From NCBI GenBank assembly GCA_950097015.1, contig CATNEN010000001.1, positions 17,240,501 to 17,304,500 on the forward strand: a DNA stretch of 64,000 nt, read 5' to 3'. The position numbers and the translations under genes were made by a program. The stretch comes from Macrostomum hystrix. Its lineage: Eukaryota; Platyhelminthes; Macrostomidae. Positions 1-10,986 of the stretch are shown piece after piece (within the stretch, counting starts at the first letter, position 1; the number at the start of each line of letters is the position of its first letter). The notes under the pieces were generated by a model, which was given only the letters and a program-made list of their open reading frames with translations, ran no database searches and was not told where the DNA came from.

Positions 1-1115
1 CTTCCATTCTCTTATATAATCCTCTCCTCTTCTCCCCTCTCTTCCCCGCCTGACTTTGTGATATGGTCTCTTAAATTGAAAATCAACTGGAAACTAGTTG
101 TTTGCTAGCAAAATCAAGTTAAAAATACGAATAAAAATGCTCTAGCGTCTTTACAGCGGCTTACCAGGGAGATGTCTTTAGACTTGAGTTGGCTCGTTGA
201 GTTACGAGGTTTCACGAGCTGCGCTCATCTGTTCGCATCGCCTCCTCGAGGTCTGCTGAGAGAAAATTATTCTTCCAGGTTTTATCTTCAACAGTATCGT
301 GTTTGAAGGCCTTGGGATACGGAATTACTTTAGTTTTCGACCTTCTCACCCATTTTGCTGATTGGTCAGCATGCATCAGAAGTCGGTGAGTTCCTATTGG
401 TTGTTTGGGAAAGCTTCCAACTGGTTGATGTGAAATGCAGGAGAGGCAAAAATGATAGTGCAGCAGAGATGCATTTTATCTTTTCGTTTTTTTACAATCT
501 TGGAAAGATTTCTTGAATCAAAAGCGAAACTTGCAGAGTGTCTGTCAGTCTGCTGGACTAGATAATTTAGGGCTGTTGTTGAGGAAAATTCTAGCCACAT
601 TTTATGCCAGAAGAGGATGTAAAAAAGGCAACACTAAAAATTACTTTATTGCCTTATGTTCCCACCGCAAACCTCAAAGACTAACGTATTGAATAACAAA
701 ATTTTATTGGCTTCCGGCTCTGTTTTAAAATGACTTAAACAAGGCCGTCAGTAACAAATTTGGGCGCAGTTAAAACCGTCTAGTACACATCCCTGCTCGA
801 TCTGCGTGCTTTTCAAGAAACTTTCGTTTTGCCTTTGCATTTCACGTTTGTGTTAAAAAAGCTCGGGTTATAAAAAAGACATTCCAGGCAATAAAATTGC
901 CTGAATTTGCAGCTGTCTATGGCCACGCCTAATGCGACTTCTACAGTTGCGCTCATGCACTGTTGATAATTTGCGAACTTTACCAAGTAGTATTCATTCC
1001 CATTTGGGATTAAATTGAGCCACCTAGAAGCTTCACGTTTGTGCTGTCTCAGCCCGGTGTAACGCGATTACACAGTTAGATACTAGGATCGACTAGTTTG
1101 CGAAGACCTTGAAAA
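1..1115. other. 5' flank of the 701-codon gene
   Basis: No gene is seen here. The first 50 bases are pyrimidine-rich. TATAAAAAAG at 869-878 is a possible core promoter about 240 bp upstream of the ATG. The 12-mer TTCACGTTTGTG occurs twice, at 841-852 and 1032-1043, which could be a duplicated regulatory site. A small open frame at 394-600 (-) has no supporting feature. Confidence 0.5.
869..878 (+). promoter_or_regulatory. Candidate TATA box
   Basis: TATAAAAAAG lies about 240 bp upstream of the start codon at 1116, in the correct orientation. It fits a core promoter with a 5' UTR of roughly 210 nt, but the region is AT-rich and chance occurrence is possible. Confidence 0.3.
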
Positions 1116-3221
1116 ATGTCTAAAAAAGACGCCCACAAAGATGAGGTGATGAAGCATCTGGCGGTGCAGAAGGAAGTTGTGATCTCCGAATATGTCCCCA
1201 AACAGGAGACCCTGCTGCCGCCCATATTCTATGACATGCCGCGCACTGAGCAAGTTCAGTCAGTTGACATTGGTCACTCCGTCCGGGAAACGATCAGCTG
1301 CCCAGAGGGCTTCTTCGGCATCGACCATCCGAACACTTCCTGGCTGATCAACCTACTGAAGGACACATCAGAGTGGCGACTCCAGAAGGCACTGTTATCG
1401 CTGCGCACCCGGCCTCTATTCGATGGCACCAAGTACTATCAGGTGATTGACCGACCCAGCTACTATTGGGGCGAGACAGCTGCGATGGAAAAATCCGTGT
1501 TTGGCCCGAAGGCGATGCTCTACCTGAACTCATTCGGCGTGGCGCTCTTTCTCAAGTCGGAGACGGGATGCTTAAAGATTAGCTCGTCAAAATCCGGCAA
1601 AAACTATCTCATCAGTGTGACATCGCCGCAGTATGCGTCGTTTGTGCACGACAGCGAGTACGATCTGCTTCGTTTTCAGTTCGACTTCTTGTGCATCAAG
1701 CGCGAGTACTACCAAGGCTTGCACTACCTCGCCATGTCGGGCTGGAACCCATCTAATACCACCCTGCTAACGTACCGTCGCAAGTACTACCAGTTCAGCG
1801 TGCCTTTCACTGACTGGGTCGACGTACTCCGCTACGTTCTAGAGCGCAAGCCGGCCACCAATGTAGCAGCGCTCGTTGAAAAAATGTTCGAATTGCAGTA
1901 TGTCGTCAGCCAGGCCTACAACTTCAACATGAGCCTGTTGAAGGAGGTCGGCAAAGTCATGATGGAGGCCTTTGAATTGAAAGAACTGACGAGGCACAAC
2001 TTTAATAATCCGACCAAGCTGGGAAACTACGCCGGTCGTAAAGTACTCAAAAACAAAGAAGTCCCAGTGCCGGACGAGTATGCCACTGTGTTCTCTGACA
2101 AAGACGGCAAGCCGAAGTTCTCGGTACGCCCAGTGGTGCCTAACATCATGTCCTACGTCCGCCGACTTCTCACCTACCAATACTACTTTGATGGCAAGCA
2201 TCTGTTCGCTCTGCCCCAGATTCTCCGCGCAGTTCTCGCCTTTAAGCAACACGACTTCTTCGTGGTATCGCAATCTGTGAAGGCCACAGCGGAGACCGAC
2301 TCAACTGGCACACACAGGGTGTACATAGATCCCATTATCTTCCAGCTCCATTATTTTCTAAACTTGAAGTCAGATGGCATGTATCTGCGTCACAAACAAT
2401 GGTCCTGCCACGCCACAAGCGCTGAAAGTGACGGCATCACAGAGGAAGAACGAGTGTGGGTCTATCGATTCGACACTATCAACTGCCTGAGTCTACTCTC
2501 TGGCCTGCTGCAGAACTGTCTCATCAAGAACATGTCGAGCGTCATCATCGAGGCCGTCTGTGATCTCGTCGTCTTTATCCTGGTGGACTCGGAGCTCATA
2601 GAGCCGTTCTTTCGATACTCATACTTTGACACCTACTTTGGGCTAACCAGTGTGATCAACTGCGTGCCCAACCTCATGTCCAAGACTGTGATGCGCCTGC
2701 TGAAGAAAGCGCCACTCACATTGGTGTCCAACTATGAGAGTAGCCAAATCACTCGAATGTTCACAATGACATTCTGGAAATCTGCCCCCAACCAGGTGGA
2801 CGTTGTGACAGTGCCGAAGACTTTGGAAGAGATCACAATGTTCATTATTACGAAGAAGCGCCGAATCAGCATGAAGATGGAGGGCCCGGCCACTGGCGAA
2901 GCGATGTCCGGAGCCAGCGCTCTTGGAGCAGCCGGCGGCATCACCATGTTCATTAGGAACTATGACGACATGCCAGAGATATCCGCGGCAGACGAGAACG
3001 CCGATCAGCCAGCTTCCGAGACAACCAAGAAGCAGGACGAGGAGCGGAAGCACGTCTACGAGTACAAGCACATGGAGATTGACGCGCGCTACAGCACTGT
3101 GTTCCCGCTCTACTTCGAGGGCCTGAACAAAGTGCAGGTAAATTTCGACGAGAACAAGATGTTCGACGACTGCGTATTCGAGTCCTATTCTCAGCACATG
3201 CTGGCTCACCTTAAGAAGTGA
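1116..3221 (+). CDS. Intronless 701-residue protein, family not recognised
   Basis: This is the only long non-repetitive, non-transposon ORF of the window. It starts at an ATG preceded by GAAAA, and no in-frame ATG was taken upstream. Codon use is GC3-rich and differs from the AT-rich flanks, which argues for real coding. I recognise no family. The body (about residues 50-560) is rich in aromatic residues and looks like a folded globular protein. Around residues 500-530 there is a hydrophobic stretch (SSVIIEAVCDLVVFILV) that may be a buried helix rather than a membrane segment. A basic run KKRRISMK lies near residue 585. Residues about 590-665 are low-complexity and acidic/polar (a Gly/Ala patch, then a DENADQPASETTKKQDEE run) and look like a flexible linker before a conserved-looking C-terminal tail. 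There is no signal peptide. The lack of introns could mean a retrocopy or simply a single-exon gene. AATAAA at 3538-3543 could end the transcript. Confidence 0.85.
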   Translation: MSKKDAHKDEVMKHLAVQKEVVISEYVPKQETLLPPIFYDMPRTEQVQSVDIGHSVRETISCPEGFFGIDHPNTSWLINLLKDTSEWRLQKALLSLRTRPLFDGTKYYQVIDRPSYYWGETAAMEKSVFGPKAMLYLNSFGVALFLKSETGCLKISSSKSGKNYLISVTSPQYASFVHDSEYDLLRFQFDFLCIKREYYQGLHYLAMSGWNPSNTTLLTYRRKYYQFSVPFTDWVDVLRYVLERKPATNVAALVEKMFELQYVVSQAYNFNMSLLKEVGKVMMEAFELKELTRHNFNNPTKLGNYAGRKVLKNKEVPVPDEYATVFSDKDGKPKFSVRPVVPNIMSYVRRLLTYQYYFDGKHLFALPQILRAVLAFKQHDFFVVSQSVKATAETDSTGTHRVYIDPIIFQLHYFLNLKSDGMYLRHKQWSCHATSAESDGITEEERVWVYRFDTINCLSLLSGLLQNCLIKNMSSVIIEAVCDLVVFILVDSELIEPFFRYSYFDTYFGLTSVINCVPNLMSKTVMRLLKKAPLTLVSNYESSQITRMFTMTFWKSAPNQVDVVTVPKTLEEITMFIITKKRRISMKMEGPATGEAMSGASALGAAGGITMFIRNYDDMPEISAADENADQPASETTKKQDEERKHVYEYKHMEIDARYSTVFPLYFEGLNKVQVNFDENKMFDDCVFESYSQHMLAHLKK

Positions 3222-4224
3222 CCGACCATTCATTTTCTTCTTCGCATCTGAAAACGTTTGGACGATTTCTTTTTTCATTTCGGGATGATTCCTGACCAGA
3301 AACTCGCTTTACTTTCCCTGCTCTTTAATTAAAAATTAAAAGTGCAAAATGAAAAGCTCCTAAGGCCACACACACTAAGGACTGCTTATGCGTATAAAAA
3401 TGGTCTTTTCTCACTTTGGTGAGCTCCGTTCTCGCTGCAGAGGATCCATTTGTGTGCAGTGAATCCGCTGCTTGGCCTAACAGTAGATGATCTCATCGTA
3501 TTTTTATCGTAAAAAAAGTGTCGCTAAAAATCGTCGAAATAAACCTACTCAAGAACCGAACGGTGTTTTTAACAATTCAGTCCAGCGGACATGTATACCC
3601 TAGTGCTGCATAATTTATCCCTATTCTTTAGTTTCTTTTGTTTTTTTATTTGCTTTCGTGAAAGCCAAGTAGAATGAGTTAATGCGCATTAGATAACACA
3701 AATGCAGTTCCACTGCTGCCCGCTTCCGAATAGAAGTCCTCGATTTTCTGCGCGCAGACTCTTCCATGGGGGACATTTTCTATAGCTCTAATCCCGTGGG
3801 ATTTTAATGCCAAATAATGATAGGAGTTGTTAGTCGAGTGTCGACTTTTTACTGGCTGATGGGAAGGGCTGGCATCCACTTCATTAGCCTAATTGAAGCG
3901 ACCGGTTTTCACTCCCAGGATGTCCTTTGGCTGCGGCAGCTGAATTCACCCCAAACCAAGAATTCATTGCACTTGAAGCCCCAGTTTAGCCCCGTCTGTG
4001 CGAACATTAGTCAAAAGTATGTAGCTCGTACCATGCATGCCAGTTTCGACAAACATCTAAGTTTTCGTTTCTTCTGTTTGATTGATGCACTCTCCACAGC
4101 CAAGACTCTTTTTAACCCCATAAGCAAAAAATGACGATTGATATTAAATTATAAAGCAAACCTGCTCACTACTATGAGTACAGCAAAGTAGAAATCACCA
4201 GCAAGAGAGTTTAAAAAGCGACAG
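3222..4224. other. 3' flank of the 701-codon gene
   Basis: No gene is supported. The stretch contains ATTAAA-type sequences near 3330 and a canonical AATAAA at 3538-3543, about 320 bp past the stop, the best candidate polyadenylation signal for the upstream gene. Small open frames at 3679-3879 (-) and 3817-4134 (+) overlap each other and show no coding signature. Confidence 0.5.
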
Positions 4225-5830
4225 AACCTGTTAGACATGGCAGCAATACTCATTACAAACCTGTTAGACATGGCAGCAATACTCATTACAAACCTGTTAG
4301 ACATGGCAGCAATACTCATTACAAACCTGTTAGACATGGCAGCAATACTCATTACAAACCTATTAGACATGGCAGCAATACTCATTACAAACCTGTTAGA
4401 CATGGCAACAATACTCATTAGAAACCTGTTAGACATGGCAACAATACCCAACACAAACCTGTTAGACATGGCAACAATACCCAACACAAACCTGTTAGAC
4501 ATGGCAGCAATACTCAACACAAACCTGTTAGACATGGCAGCAATACTCATTACAAACCTATTAGACATGGCAGCAATACTCATTACAAACCTGTTAGAAA
4601 TGGCAGCAATACTCATTACAAACCTGTTAGACATGGCAGCAATACTCATTACAAACCTGTTAGACATGGCAGCAATACTCATTAGAAACCTGTTAGACAT
4701 GGCAGCAATACTCATTACAAACCTGTTAGACATGGCAGCAATACTCATTACAAACCTGTTAGACATGGCAGCAATACTCATTACAAACCTGTTAGACATG
4801 GCAGCAATACTCATTACAAACCTGTTAGACATGGCAGCAATACTCATTACAAACCTGTTAGACATGGCAGCAATACTCATTACAAACCTGTTAGACATGG
4901 CAGCAATACTCATTACAAACCTGTTAGACATGGCAGCAATACTCATTACAAACCTGTTAGACATGGCAGCAATACTCATTACAAACCTGTTAGACATGGC
5001 AGCAATACTCATTACAAACCTGTTAGACATGGCAGCAATACTCATTACAAACCTGTTAGACATGGCAACAATACTCAACACAAACCTGTTAGACATGGCA
5101 GCAATACTCATTACAAACCTGTTAGACATGGCAGCAATACTCAACAAAAACCTGTTAGACATGGCAGCAATACTCAACAAAAACCTGTTAGACATGGCAG
5201 CAATACTCAACACAAACCTGTTAGACATGGCAGCAATACTCATTACAAACCTGTTAGACATGGCAGCAATACTCATTACAAACCTGTTAGACATGGCAGC
5301 AATACTCAACAAAAACCTGTTAGACATGGCAGCAATACTCATTAGAAACCTGTTAGACATGGCAGCAATACTCAACAAAAACCTGTTAGACATGGCAGCA
5401 ATACGCAGTACAAAGCTGCTAGACATGGCAACAATACTCATTAGAAACCTGTTAGACATGGCAGCAATACTCAACAAAAACCTGTTAGACATGGCAGCAA
5501 TACGCAGTACAAAGCTGCTAGACATGGCAGCAATACTCATTAGAAACCTGTTAGACATGGCAGCAATACTCAACAAAAACCTGTTAGACATGGCAGCAAT
5601 ACGCAGTACAAAGCTGCTAGACATAGCAACAATAATCATTACAAACTTGTTAGACATGAGAACAATACACAACACAAACCTGTTAGACATGGCAGCAATA
5701 CGCATTACAAACCTGCTAGACATAGAAACAATATAAATAACAAACCTGCTAGACATGAGAACAATACACATTTAAAACCTGGTAGACATTGCAACAATAT
5801 TCATTTACAAACCTGTTAGAGATTTGGATA
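4225..5830. repeat. 33-bp minisatellite, about 48 units
   Basis: The unit contains TTAGACATGGCAGCAATACT followed by a variable CATTACAAACCTG-type part. Because 33 is divisible by three and most units lack stops in two frames, both strands stay open: 540 codons on minus (11-residue period SNRFVMSIAAM) and 499 codons on plus (NLLDMAAILIT). Variants are organised: most central units are identical, while at about 5368-5640 a three-unit (99-bp) block with CAACAAAAAC, CGCAGTACAAAG and CATTAGAAAC variants is repeated three times. The last units (5640-5830) are the most diverged, as expected at the edge of an array. I treat the ORFs as a by-product of the repeat. Confidence 0.95.
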
Positions 5831-8390
5831 TTCCGTTTTAACCGAAAAGCTTGGCTCGCGGAAACGCAAGTTCGCTGACAACAAATCATGCCACTACACA
5901 AGGTCCGCAGGCGCAAAAGAGTGCCATTCTTGAGCGGGGACACAAAATGTGTTTGCCGACAGCTTTGAGATCGCCGAACACGATTAGCAACAACTCCTGC
6001 AGCATCACACCGCGGCATCACAATGACCAACACTGTGTTAACAAATTTCTTATGTAATGTGCCAAAAGTTTATGGAGTTTCGGATTCTAGTGAGGCTAAA
6101 ATAAAAAATAAGAGATTTGTGCATTAGTGTAGATTGTAGAAGCTTTACTTAATTTTGTTCTTAGTAAAACGGCCCTTCCAAGGTCCACCAGAATCGCATC
6201 AAAAGGAAGGATTGAAAGCCAACTTCAGCCTCTAGTTTAGGTCAATGTCCATGTCCATGGACTGAACAGCCGTACGCAACGACCAGATGCACCGTGCAAT
6301 AGCTGCGGGCCCTGCGGCTGTACTCTCAGTTGCACATGTGAGGTTAAGTAAATTATTATTGTTTATTAATTAGTATTTATATAACATTTTTCTCATTGCT
6401 TAACAAAGTTTCATATTAAGAGTTCTTTGAGGTTCGGATTCTGGTGACGTTTAAAATATTTTTTGCGGTAAGGTTTTGCTTTACTCCATTTTGCTCAGAA
6501 AAACGGCCCTTCCAAGGTCCACCATCGCATCGGGGGGGATTCAAGCCTGCTTCGGACGGCTTAGGAAACTTTAGAATTATGCAGGTTGACTAATCTGTTC
6601 ACGAATGAATTAATTAAAAGTGTGATTCGGAAATCGTGTGCTACTTTAAATAACTTTAAACGAAAGAGCTGTAGTTAATGAAAATGCTAATTTTATGCAA
6701 ATATCTTTGTACCTAATATATTTGCAGTCTCTTGTCCATCACGTCAGGATAACGCTTGAAATCAAAAGCGAAAAAAGTGGCTAAAATCCTTGTTTAAATT
6801 AAAATTTCTTTGCTCCTATGGAACTGTGTCTGTGAGAGATGTAATTGGAGTTATTCGATGCAAAATGAAAAGACAAATTCAGTGGTATATATTTTATTTT
6901 ATTATTATTTATGTAAATTGAAAAAAATCGGCAGAGTTGTAGTATTGCTATTATAAATATACAATTTCATTCTCGTATATACTCATAAGTCGTAAAGTTG
7001 CATTTTTTATTTATTGTTACCTTATTTAGCACTTTAGCAAACTTCTGTCCTTGAGGCCAGGCTGGCAGGAAAACTGTTGCCTGCCTACTATTAAGTAGAC
7101 CTGTACGCACGTTATTCTCTCATTTCTTTTTAAACTTTCTTAGCGACCAATAAAAATTAGTTCTAGAATTCAAATATCGATTAGCAGTTTTTATCTTGTC
7201 TGCTCCGTATTTTAACTTGTTCATTCTGCAGAAATGCGCTGGAGAGCTTAAATAGGCCCGCAGTTATAGTTAAGATGCGCGCGAATTATGCGTAAGTACG
7301 ATTCTGTATGTAAACATTCAGTTCGTTTCTTCAAGACGGGGGCGGCGGGCCACTGTACTCGACTGCCCAATTGGTAAGTCTGTCATCTGGTTTATTTTTA
7401 AGGACAATAATTTTTCGATTCTTAAACTTCGAGTTTAAGTAATTGAGTCTACTAGTAGTGCACCCTATGGCCTTGAGTCTACTAGTAGTGCACCCTAGTG
7501 CACCCTGCACCCTATGGCCACCCTATGGCTATGACTAGATTGAAGGTGTGCCACCTTAGCAGGTCGAAGTGCATTAATTGCTCAATTTCGAAATTATTTT
7601 TTACTTCTGATCATGTCACCCAATAAAATGAACAAAAAACCTAATAAATATTCCAAAACTTAGCGGCCTTTGTACTGAGGATACTCACTGAAGCACTTTA
7701 ATAGAGCAGACTACTGCATCATTGACTCCTGTATCAAAATCTTGATGAGCACTAATATCTCCTTGACTGACTGACAGCCGAATGTGGGACCCACATATGG
7801 AGGGAGAGGGTGAATTTTTGTTTTTATTAGGGAACAAAATAAACAAAATTAAAACAGCGGGAGGGAGCGCGGAGAATCAGAGAGTGAGAGAGACAGTATG
7901 AGATCTATCTACCTGTCTATCTATGCCCATCTATAAAAAAACGTAAAACATAATTAAAGGAAAGATTTATCCAAACAGCACTTGTTTTGTACATGCAACA
8001 ACACAAATGGGCAGACACACACATTAGCAGTGCCATCAAGCCACGTTACCATATATATTATGTTGTGTTACTTCAGTACGTAGGGTATAATTAATGGGAC
8101 TGATAACATATCTGTTAGTTCCTAAGCAACATATCTTTAAAATGCATATAAAAAGCTACTAATTTTACGTTGCGAGAATGTACTAATGTACCAGCGATTA
8201 TTGACACTTTCATATAGTACAAAATTAGGATTGATGATGACAGACTGAAATGCGTTGCACTTTAAAAAGTACTCGCCCACTTCAAAGTACACACTTTAAA
8301 TGAATACCAGAGTACTCTATTGCTACGCCCTTAAAGAGTACCAGAGTACGAGTACTTAAGAGTGCTTAAAGAGTACACTGTGAAAACACT
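5831..8390. other. AT-rich intergenic DNA with small duplications
   Basis: No gene is supported. Two related segments, about 6074-6240 and 6430-6590, share CGGATTCT, a pyrimidine stretch, and AACGGCCCTTCCAAGGTCCA followed by ATCGCATC, so they are a diverged tandem duplication. A tightly duplicated CTACTAGTAGTGCACCCTA motif with extra CACCCTATGGC pieces lies at 7444-7535. Near 8265-8370 several AGTACTC/GAGTAC motifs cluster just before the next minisatellite. Confidence 0.5.
6247..6335 (+). repeat. Dispersed repeat copy, 'TCCATGGACTGAACAGCC' family
   Basis: The segment beginning TCCATGGACTGAACAGCC and continuing through GTGCAATAGCTG and a GGCTGT motif matches copies at 44143-44222 (+) and 43800-43893 (-). 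Those copies flank SINE-like sequences, so this is probably a fragment of the same repeat family. Confidence 0.6.
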
Positions 8391-8417
8391 GCCGACGTGT
8401 TTTCACAGCGCAGCGCC

Positions 8418-9040
8418 GACACAGCGTCGCCGACTGGCGGTTGGGCAGCGTCGCCGACTGGCGGCTGGGCAGCGTCGCCAACTGGCGGCTGGGCAGCATC
8501 GCCGACTGGCGGCTGGGCAGCGTCGCCGACTGGCGGCTGGGCAGCGTCGCCGACTGGCGGCTGGGCAACGTCGCCGACTGGCGGCTGGGCAGCGTCGCCG
8601 ACTGGCGGTTGGGCAGCGACTGGCGGTTGGGCAGCGACTGGCGGTTGGGCAGCGACTGGCGGTTGGGCAGTGACTGGCGGTTGGGCAGCGACTGGCGGTT
8701 GGGCAGCGACTGGCGGTTGGGCAGCGACTGGCGGTTGGGCAGCGACTGGCGGTTGGGCAGCGACTGGCGGTTGGGCAGCTACTGGCGGTTGGGCAGCGAC
8801 TGGCGGTTGGGCAGCGACTGGCGGTTGGGCAGCGACTGGCGGTTGGGCAGCGACTGGCGGTTGGGCAGCGACTGGCGGTTGGGCAGCGACTGGCGGTTGG
8901 GCAGCGACTGGCGGTTGGGCAGCGACTGGCAGTTGGGCAGCGACTGGCGGTTGGGCAGCGACTGGCGGTTGGGCAGCGACTGGCGGTTGGGCAGCGTTGC
9001 CGACTGGCGGCTGGTCAGCGTCGCCAACTGGGCACGGTCG
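8418..9040. repeat. Composite minisatellite: 24-bp units flanking about 22 18-bp units
   Basis: The left part (to about 8610) is a 24-bp unit containing GTCGCCGACTGGCGGCTGGG. The centre (about 8605-8990) is an 18-bp unit, GCAGCGACTGGCGGTTGG. The right end (8990-9035) returns to 24-bp units. The 18-bp unit is the 24-bp unit minus six bases (GTCGCC), so one deletion variant appears to have been amplified inside a 24-bp array. Both periods are multiples of three, which keeps four frames open (for example WAASPTGG then WAATGG on plus, QPPVGDAA then QPPVAA on minus). No start, signal peptide or flanking coding sequence supports a real protein. Confidence 0.95.
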
Positions 9041-9500
9041 AGCCGATAGGCGGGTCATAATCTTGTTTGCCTGTGCATAGATTTTTCCTGCTATTTCTGG
9101 GACACCCTACGTAACATTCATTCTTTCATTCATTCATTCATTCATTCATCATTCCTTCTTTAGCTTTTGGATAACTTCGAGTTGCATCCGCTGCAACTCG
9201 AAGAAGGCATCCTGAATGAAAGGAGATAAAAACATTTTTTACCTTTTATTTCAATTATGAAGACTAAGACGCTCAAAGTAGACAACAATATATAGAAGTG
9301 TAAATAGCTACTAAAAACCTTTTGGACTGCAATATGTGCACGTATCTAAAGTCCCGGACTAAAGTCTAAAGTCTAAATTTTAGTCACTAACTGACATAAT
9401 CATCTTGGGATTGGGGTAGTCTATAGGTATATTTTAGGGACAGTATTTCTATGGTCCAATAGTAAAAAACGGTTTAATATCATAAACCTCACCAGCTGGC
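9041..9500. other. Non-coding stretch with ATTC microsatellite
   Basis: No gene is supported. An (ATTC)n run lies at about 9118-9150. A short hairpin-capable sequence, CGAGTTGCATCC..TGCAACTCGAAG, lies around 9178-9201. The rest is AT-rich. Confidence 0.5.
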
Positions 9501-9527
9501 TATGCTTGGCGCGCCATTTCCGGCCAC

Positions 9528-9690
9528 CTCGACGCTGCTGTTGCCGCTACCGCTGCTGCCGTTGCTGTTGCCACTGCTGCTGCTGCCACTGCTGCCGCCA
9601 CTGCTGCTGCTGCCGCTGCTGCCACTGCTGCTGCTGCTGCTGCTGCTGCTGCCACTGCTGCTGCTGCAGCTGCTGCTGTTGCCGCTGCCA
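9528..9690. repeat. Imperfect CTG/CAG-type triplet tract
   Basis: CTG, CCG, TTG and CCA triplets alternate over about 160 bp. All frames are open and encode Leu-, Cys-, Ala- or Ser-rich homopolymeric peptides, so none is taken as a gene. It resembles the triplet tracts at 10640-10940 and 13000-13110, the latter of which encodes the poly-Gln segment of a LINE. It ends at a small inverted repeat AAGGCCTAGGTGGCCAAGGTGGCCTTTGG (arms AAGGCC/GGCCTT). Confidence 0.9.
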
Positions 9691-9699
9691 AGGCCTAGG

Positions 9700-10630
9700 T
9701 GGCCAAGGTGGCCTTTGGCTCTGTTTTTTGTGGAATGGAGTATAGTTATGGAATTGTGAATTTTTATTTTTAAAAAATGAAATGAAATGAAATAAGGTGT
9801 TTTAATCACATTAAATAGTTAAATAATGTTAAATAATACGATTAGTTCGTGATATTTCATGCAGTGACGCGATCAGTGGCTTCTGTGGCCTCGGCTACAA
9901 AAGTGTGAAGTACACAAATGCACACTGGTGCATAATTGGATCATTCACGAGAGTAAGTGCATAAAGTGAGTTGTGATGGTTGCTTGTTTTGTGCTGTTGC
10001 TGTTAATGTTACTTCCGTGCTGTGCTTGCGCTGTACGTCTTTTGTAGACACTAAAATATGAAGAGTTACTTACATGTAGAACAACGAATTGCTTAAGCTA
10101 GCTATGTTAATCGATAGTTGTCTACTGTTGCAAATTACTAAGCATACAAGAGACAGCAGACAGTATAATTATAAAAAACCTGCGCCGTCATTACTAAAAA
10201 AATGTTTTATGAACAAATTCGCAATTGTTTTTTAAACGGGAAAAAGAATTGCGAAGTGGCTGCATTGTATGAGCGAAATCAGAAATAGCGATTTCAAGTT
10301 CCAGTGTGCGTTAGCTATAATTTCTGGAAAACAAATCATTTTACGTGCATGATGACGTTATTGATGTTAAATAGTGAAATAATATTAAATTTAATTAGGC
10401 TTTTAAAATCAGATCCTCACACGCTATTTCATATCCTCAGACAGTATTTCTGAAATTTAAAACAATGAGATTTAAAGTGAAAAAGTTTCTGCTGAAAGTC
10501 ACTAGGCTGAAATTCGCGCCCTGGCCTTATTATTAGCCGATTCAAGCAAAATTAATGAATTTCGCTTTTGGGAACTTTTTAAATCGGCAAACATTTCGCG
10601 CGCACTATTCACTTCACTGACCACAACTTG
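9700..10630. other. AT-rich non-coding stretch
   Basis: No gene or RNA is supported. A GAAAT-type run (about 9778-9797) is the only simple repeat. AT content is high throughout. Confidence 0.5.
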
Positions 10631-10639
10631 CGCATAAGT

Positions 10640-10943
10640 GCGCTGCGGCTGCTGCTGTTGCTGTTGCGGCTGCTGCTGCTGTTGCCGCTGTTGCTGTTGC
10701 GGCTGCTGCTGCTGTTGCCGCTGCTGCTGTTGCTGTTGTGGCTGCGGCTGCTGTTGCTGTTGCGGCTGCTGCTGCTGTTGCCGCTGCTGCTGTTGCTGTT
10801 GCGGCTGCGGCTGCTGTTGCGGCTGCTGTTGCTGCTGCTGCGGCTGCTGTTGCGGCTGCTGTTGCTGCTGCTGTTGCCGCTGCTGCTGCCGCGTCTGCGG
10901 CGTCTGCTGCTGCCGCTGTTGCTGCTGCTGCTGTTGTGGCTGC
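10640..10943 (-). repeat. Triplet tract, probable poly-Gln 5' end of a second LINE copy
   Basis: About 300 bp of CTG/TTG/CCG triplets (CAG/CAA on minus). A distinctive core, CGCGTCTGCGGCGTCTGC with flanking triplets near 10888-10910, also occurs at 13085-13105, where it lies at the start of the poly-Gln N-terminus of the adjacent LINE. It therefore looks like the 5' end of another copy of the same element, lying immediately after the tail of the first copy. Expansion from a shared microsatellite is the alternative. Confidence 0.55.
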
Positions 10944-10947
10944 TTTT

Positions 10948-10975
10948 TTCTTTCTTTCTTTCTTTCTTCTTCAGA
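10948..10975 (-). repeat. (GAAA)n tail of the LINE
   Basis: The run TTTTTTCTTTCTTTCTTTC on plus reads as (GAAA)n followed by A's on minus, immediately after the ORF stop region. It is the expected 3' tail of a LINE, and the start of the second poly-Gln tract follows directly. Confidence 0.7.
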
Positions 10976-10986
10976 CCGCGCCCAAG

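Noticed and set aside
4149-5771. 540-codon repeat protein (minus) or 499-codon repeat protein (plus)
   Set aside because: Both frames arise from a 33-bp minisatellite; there are no unique terminal domains and no clear promoter.
8366-9080. Pro/Val- or Gly/Trp-rich repeat proteins
   Set aside because: Four frames are open at once because the periods are 18 and 24 bp; a codon-neutral explanation suffices.
9500-9809. Leu-, Cys-, Ser- and Ala-rich peptides from the triplet tract
   Set aside because: Homopolymer translations of a microsatellite in all frames.
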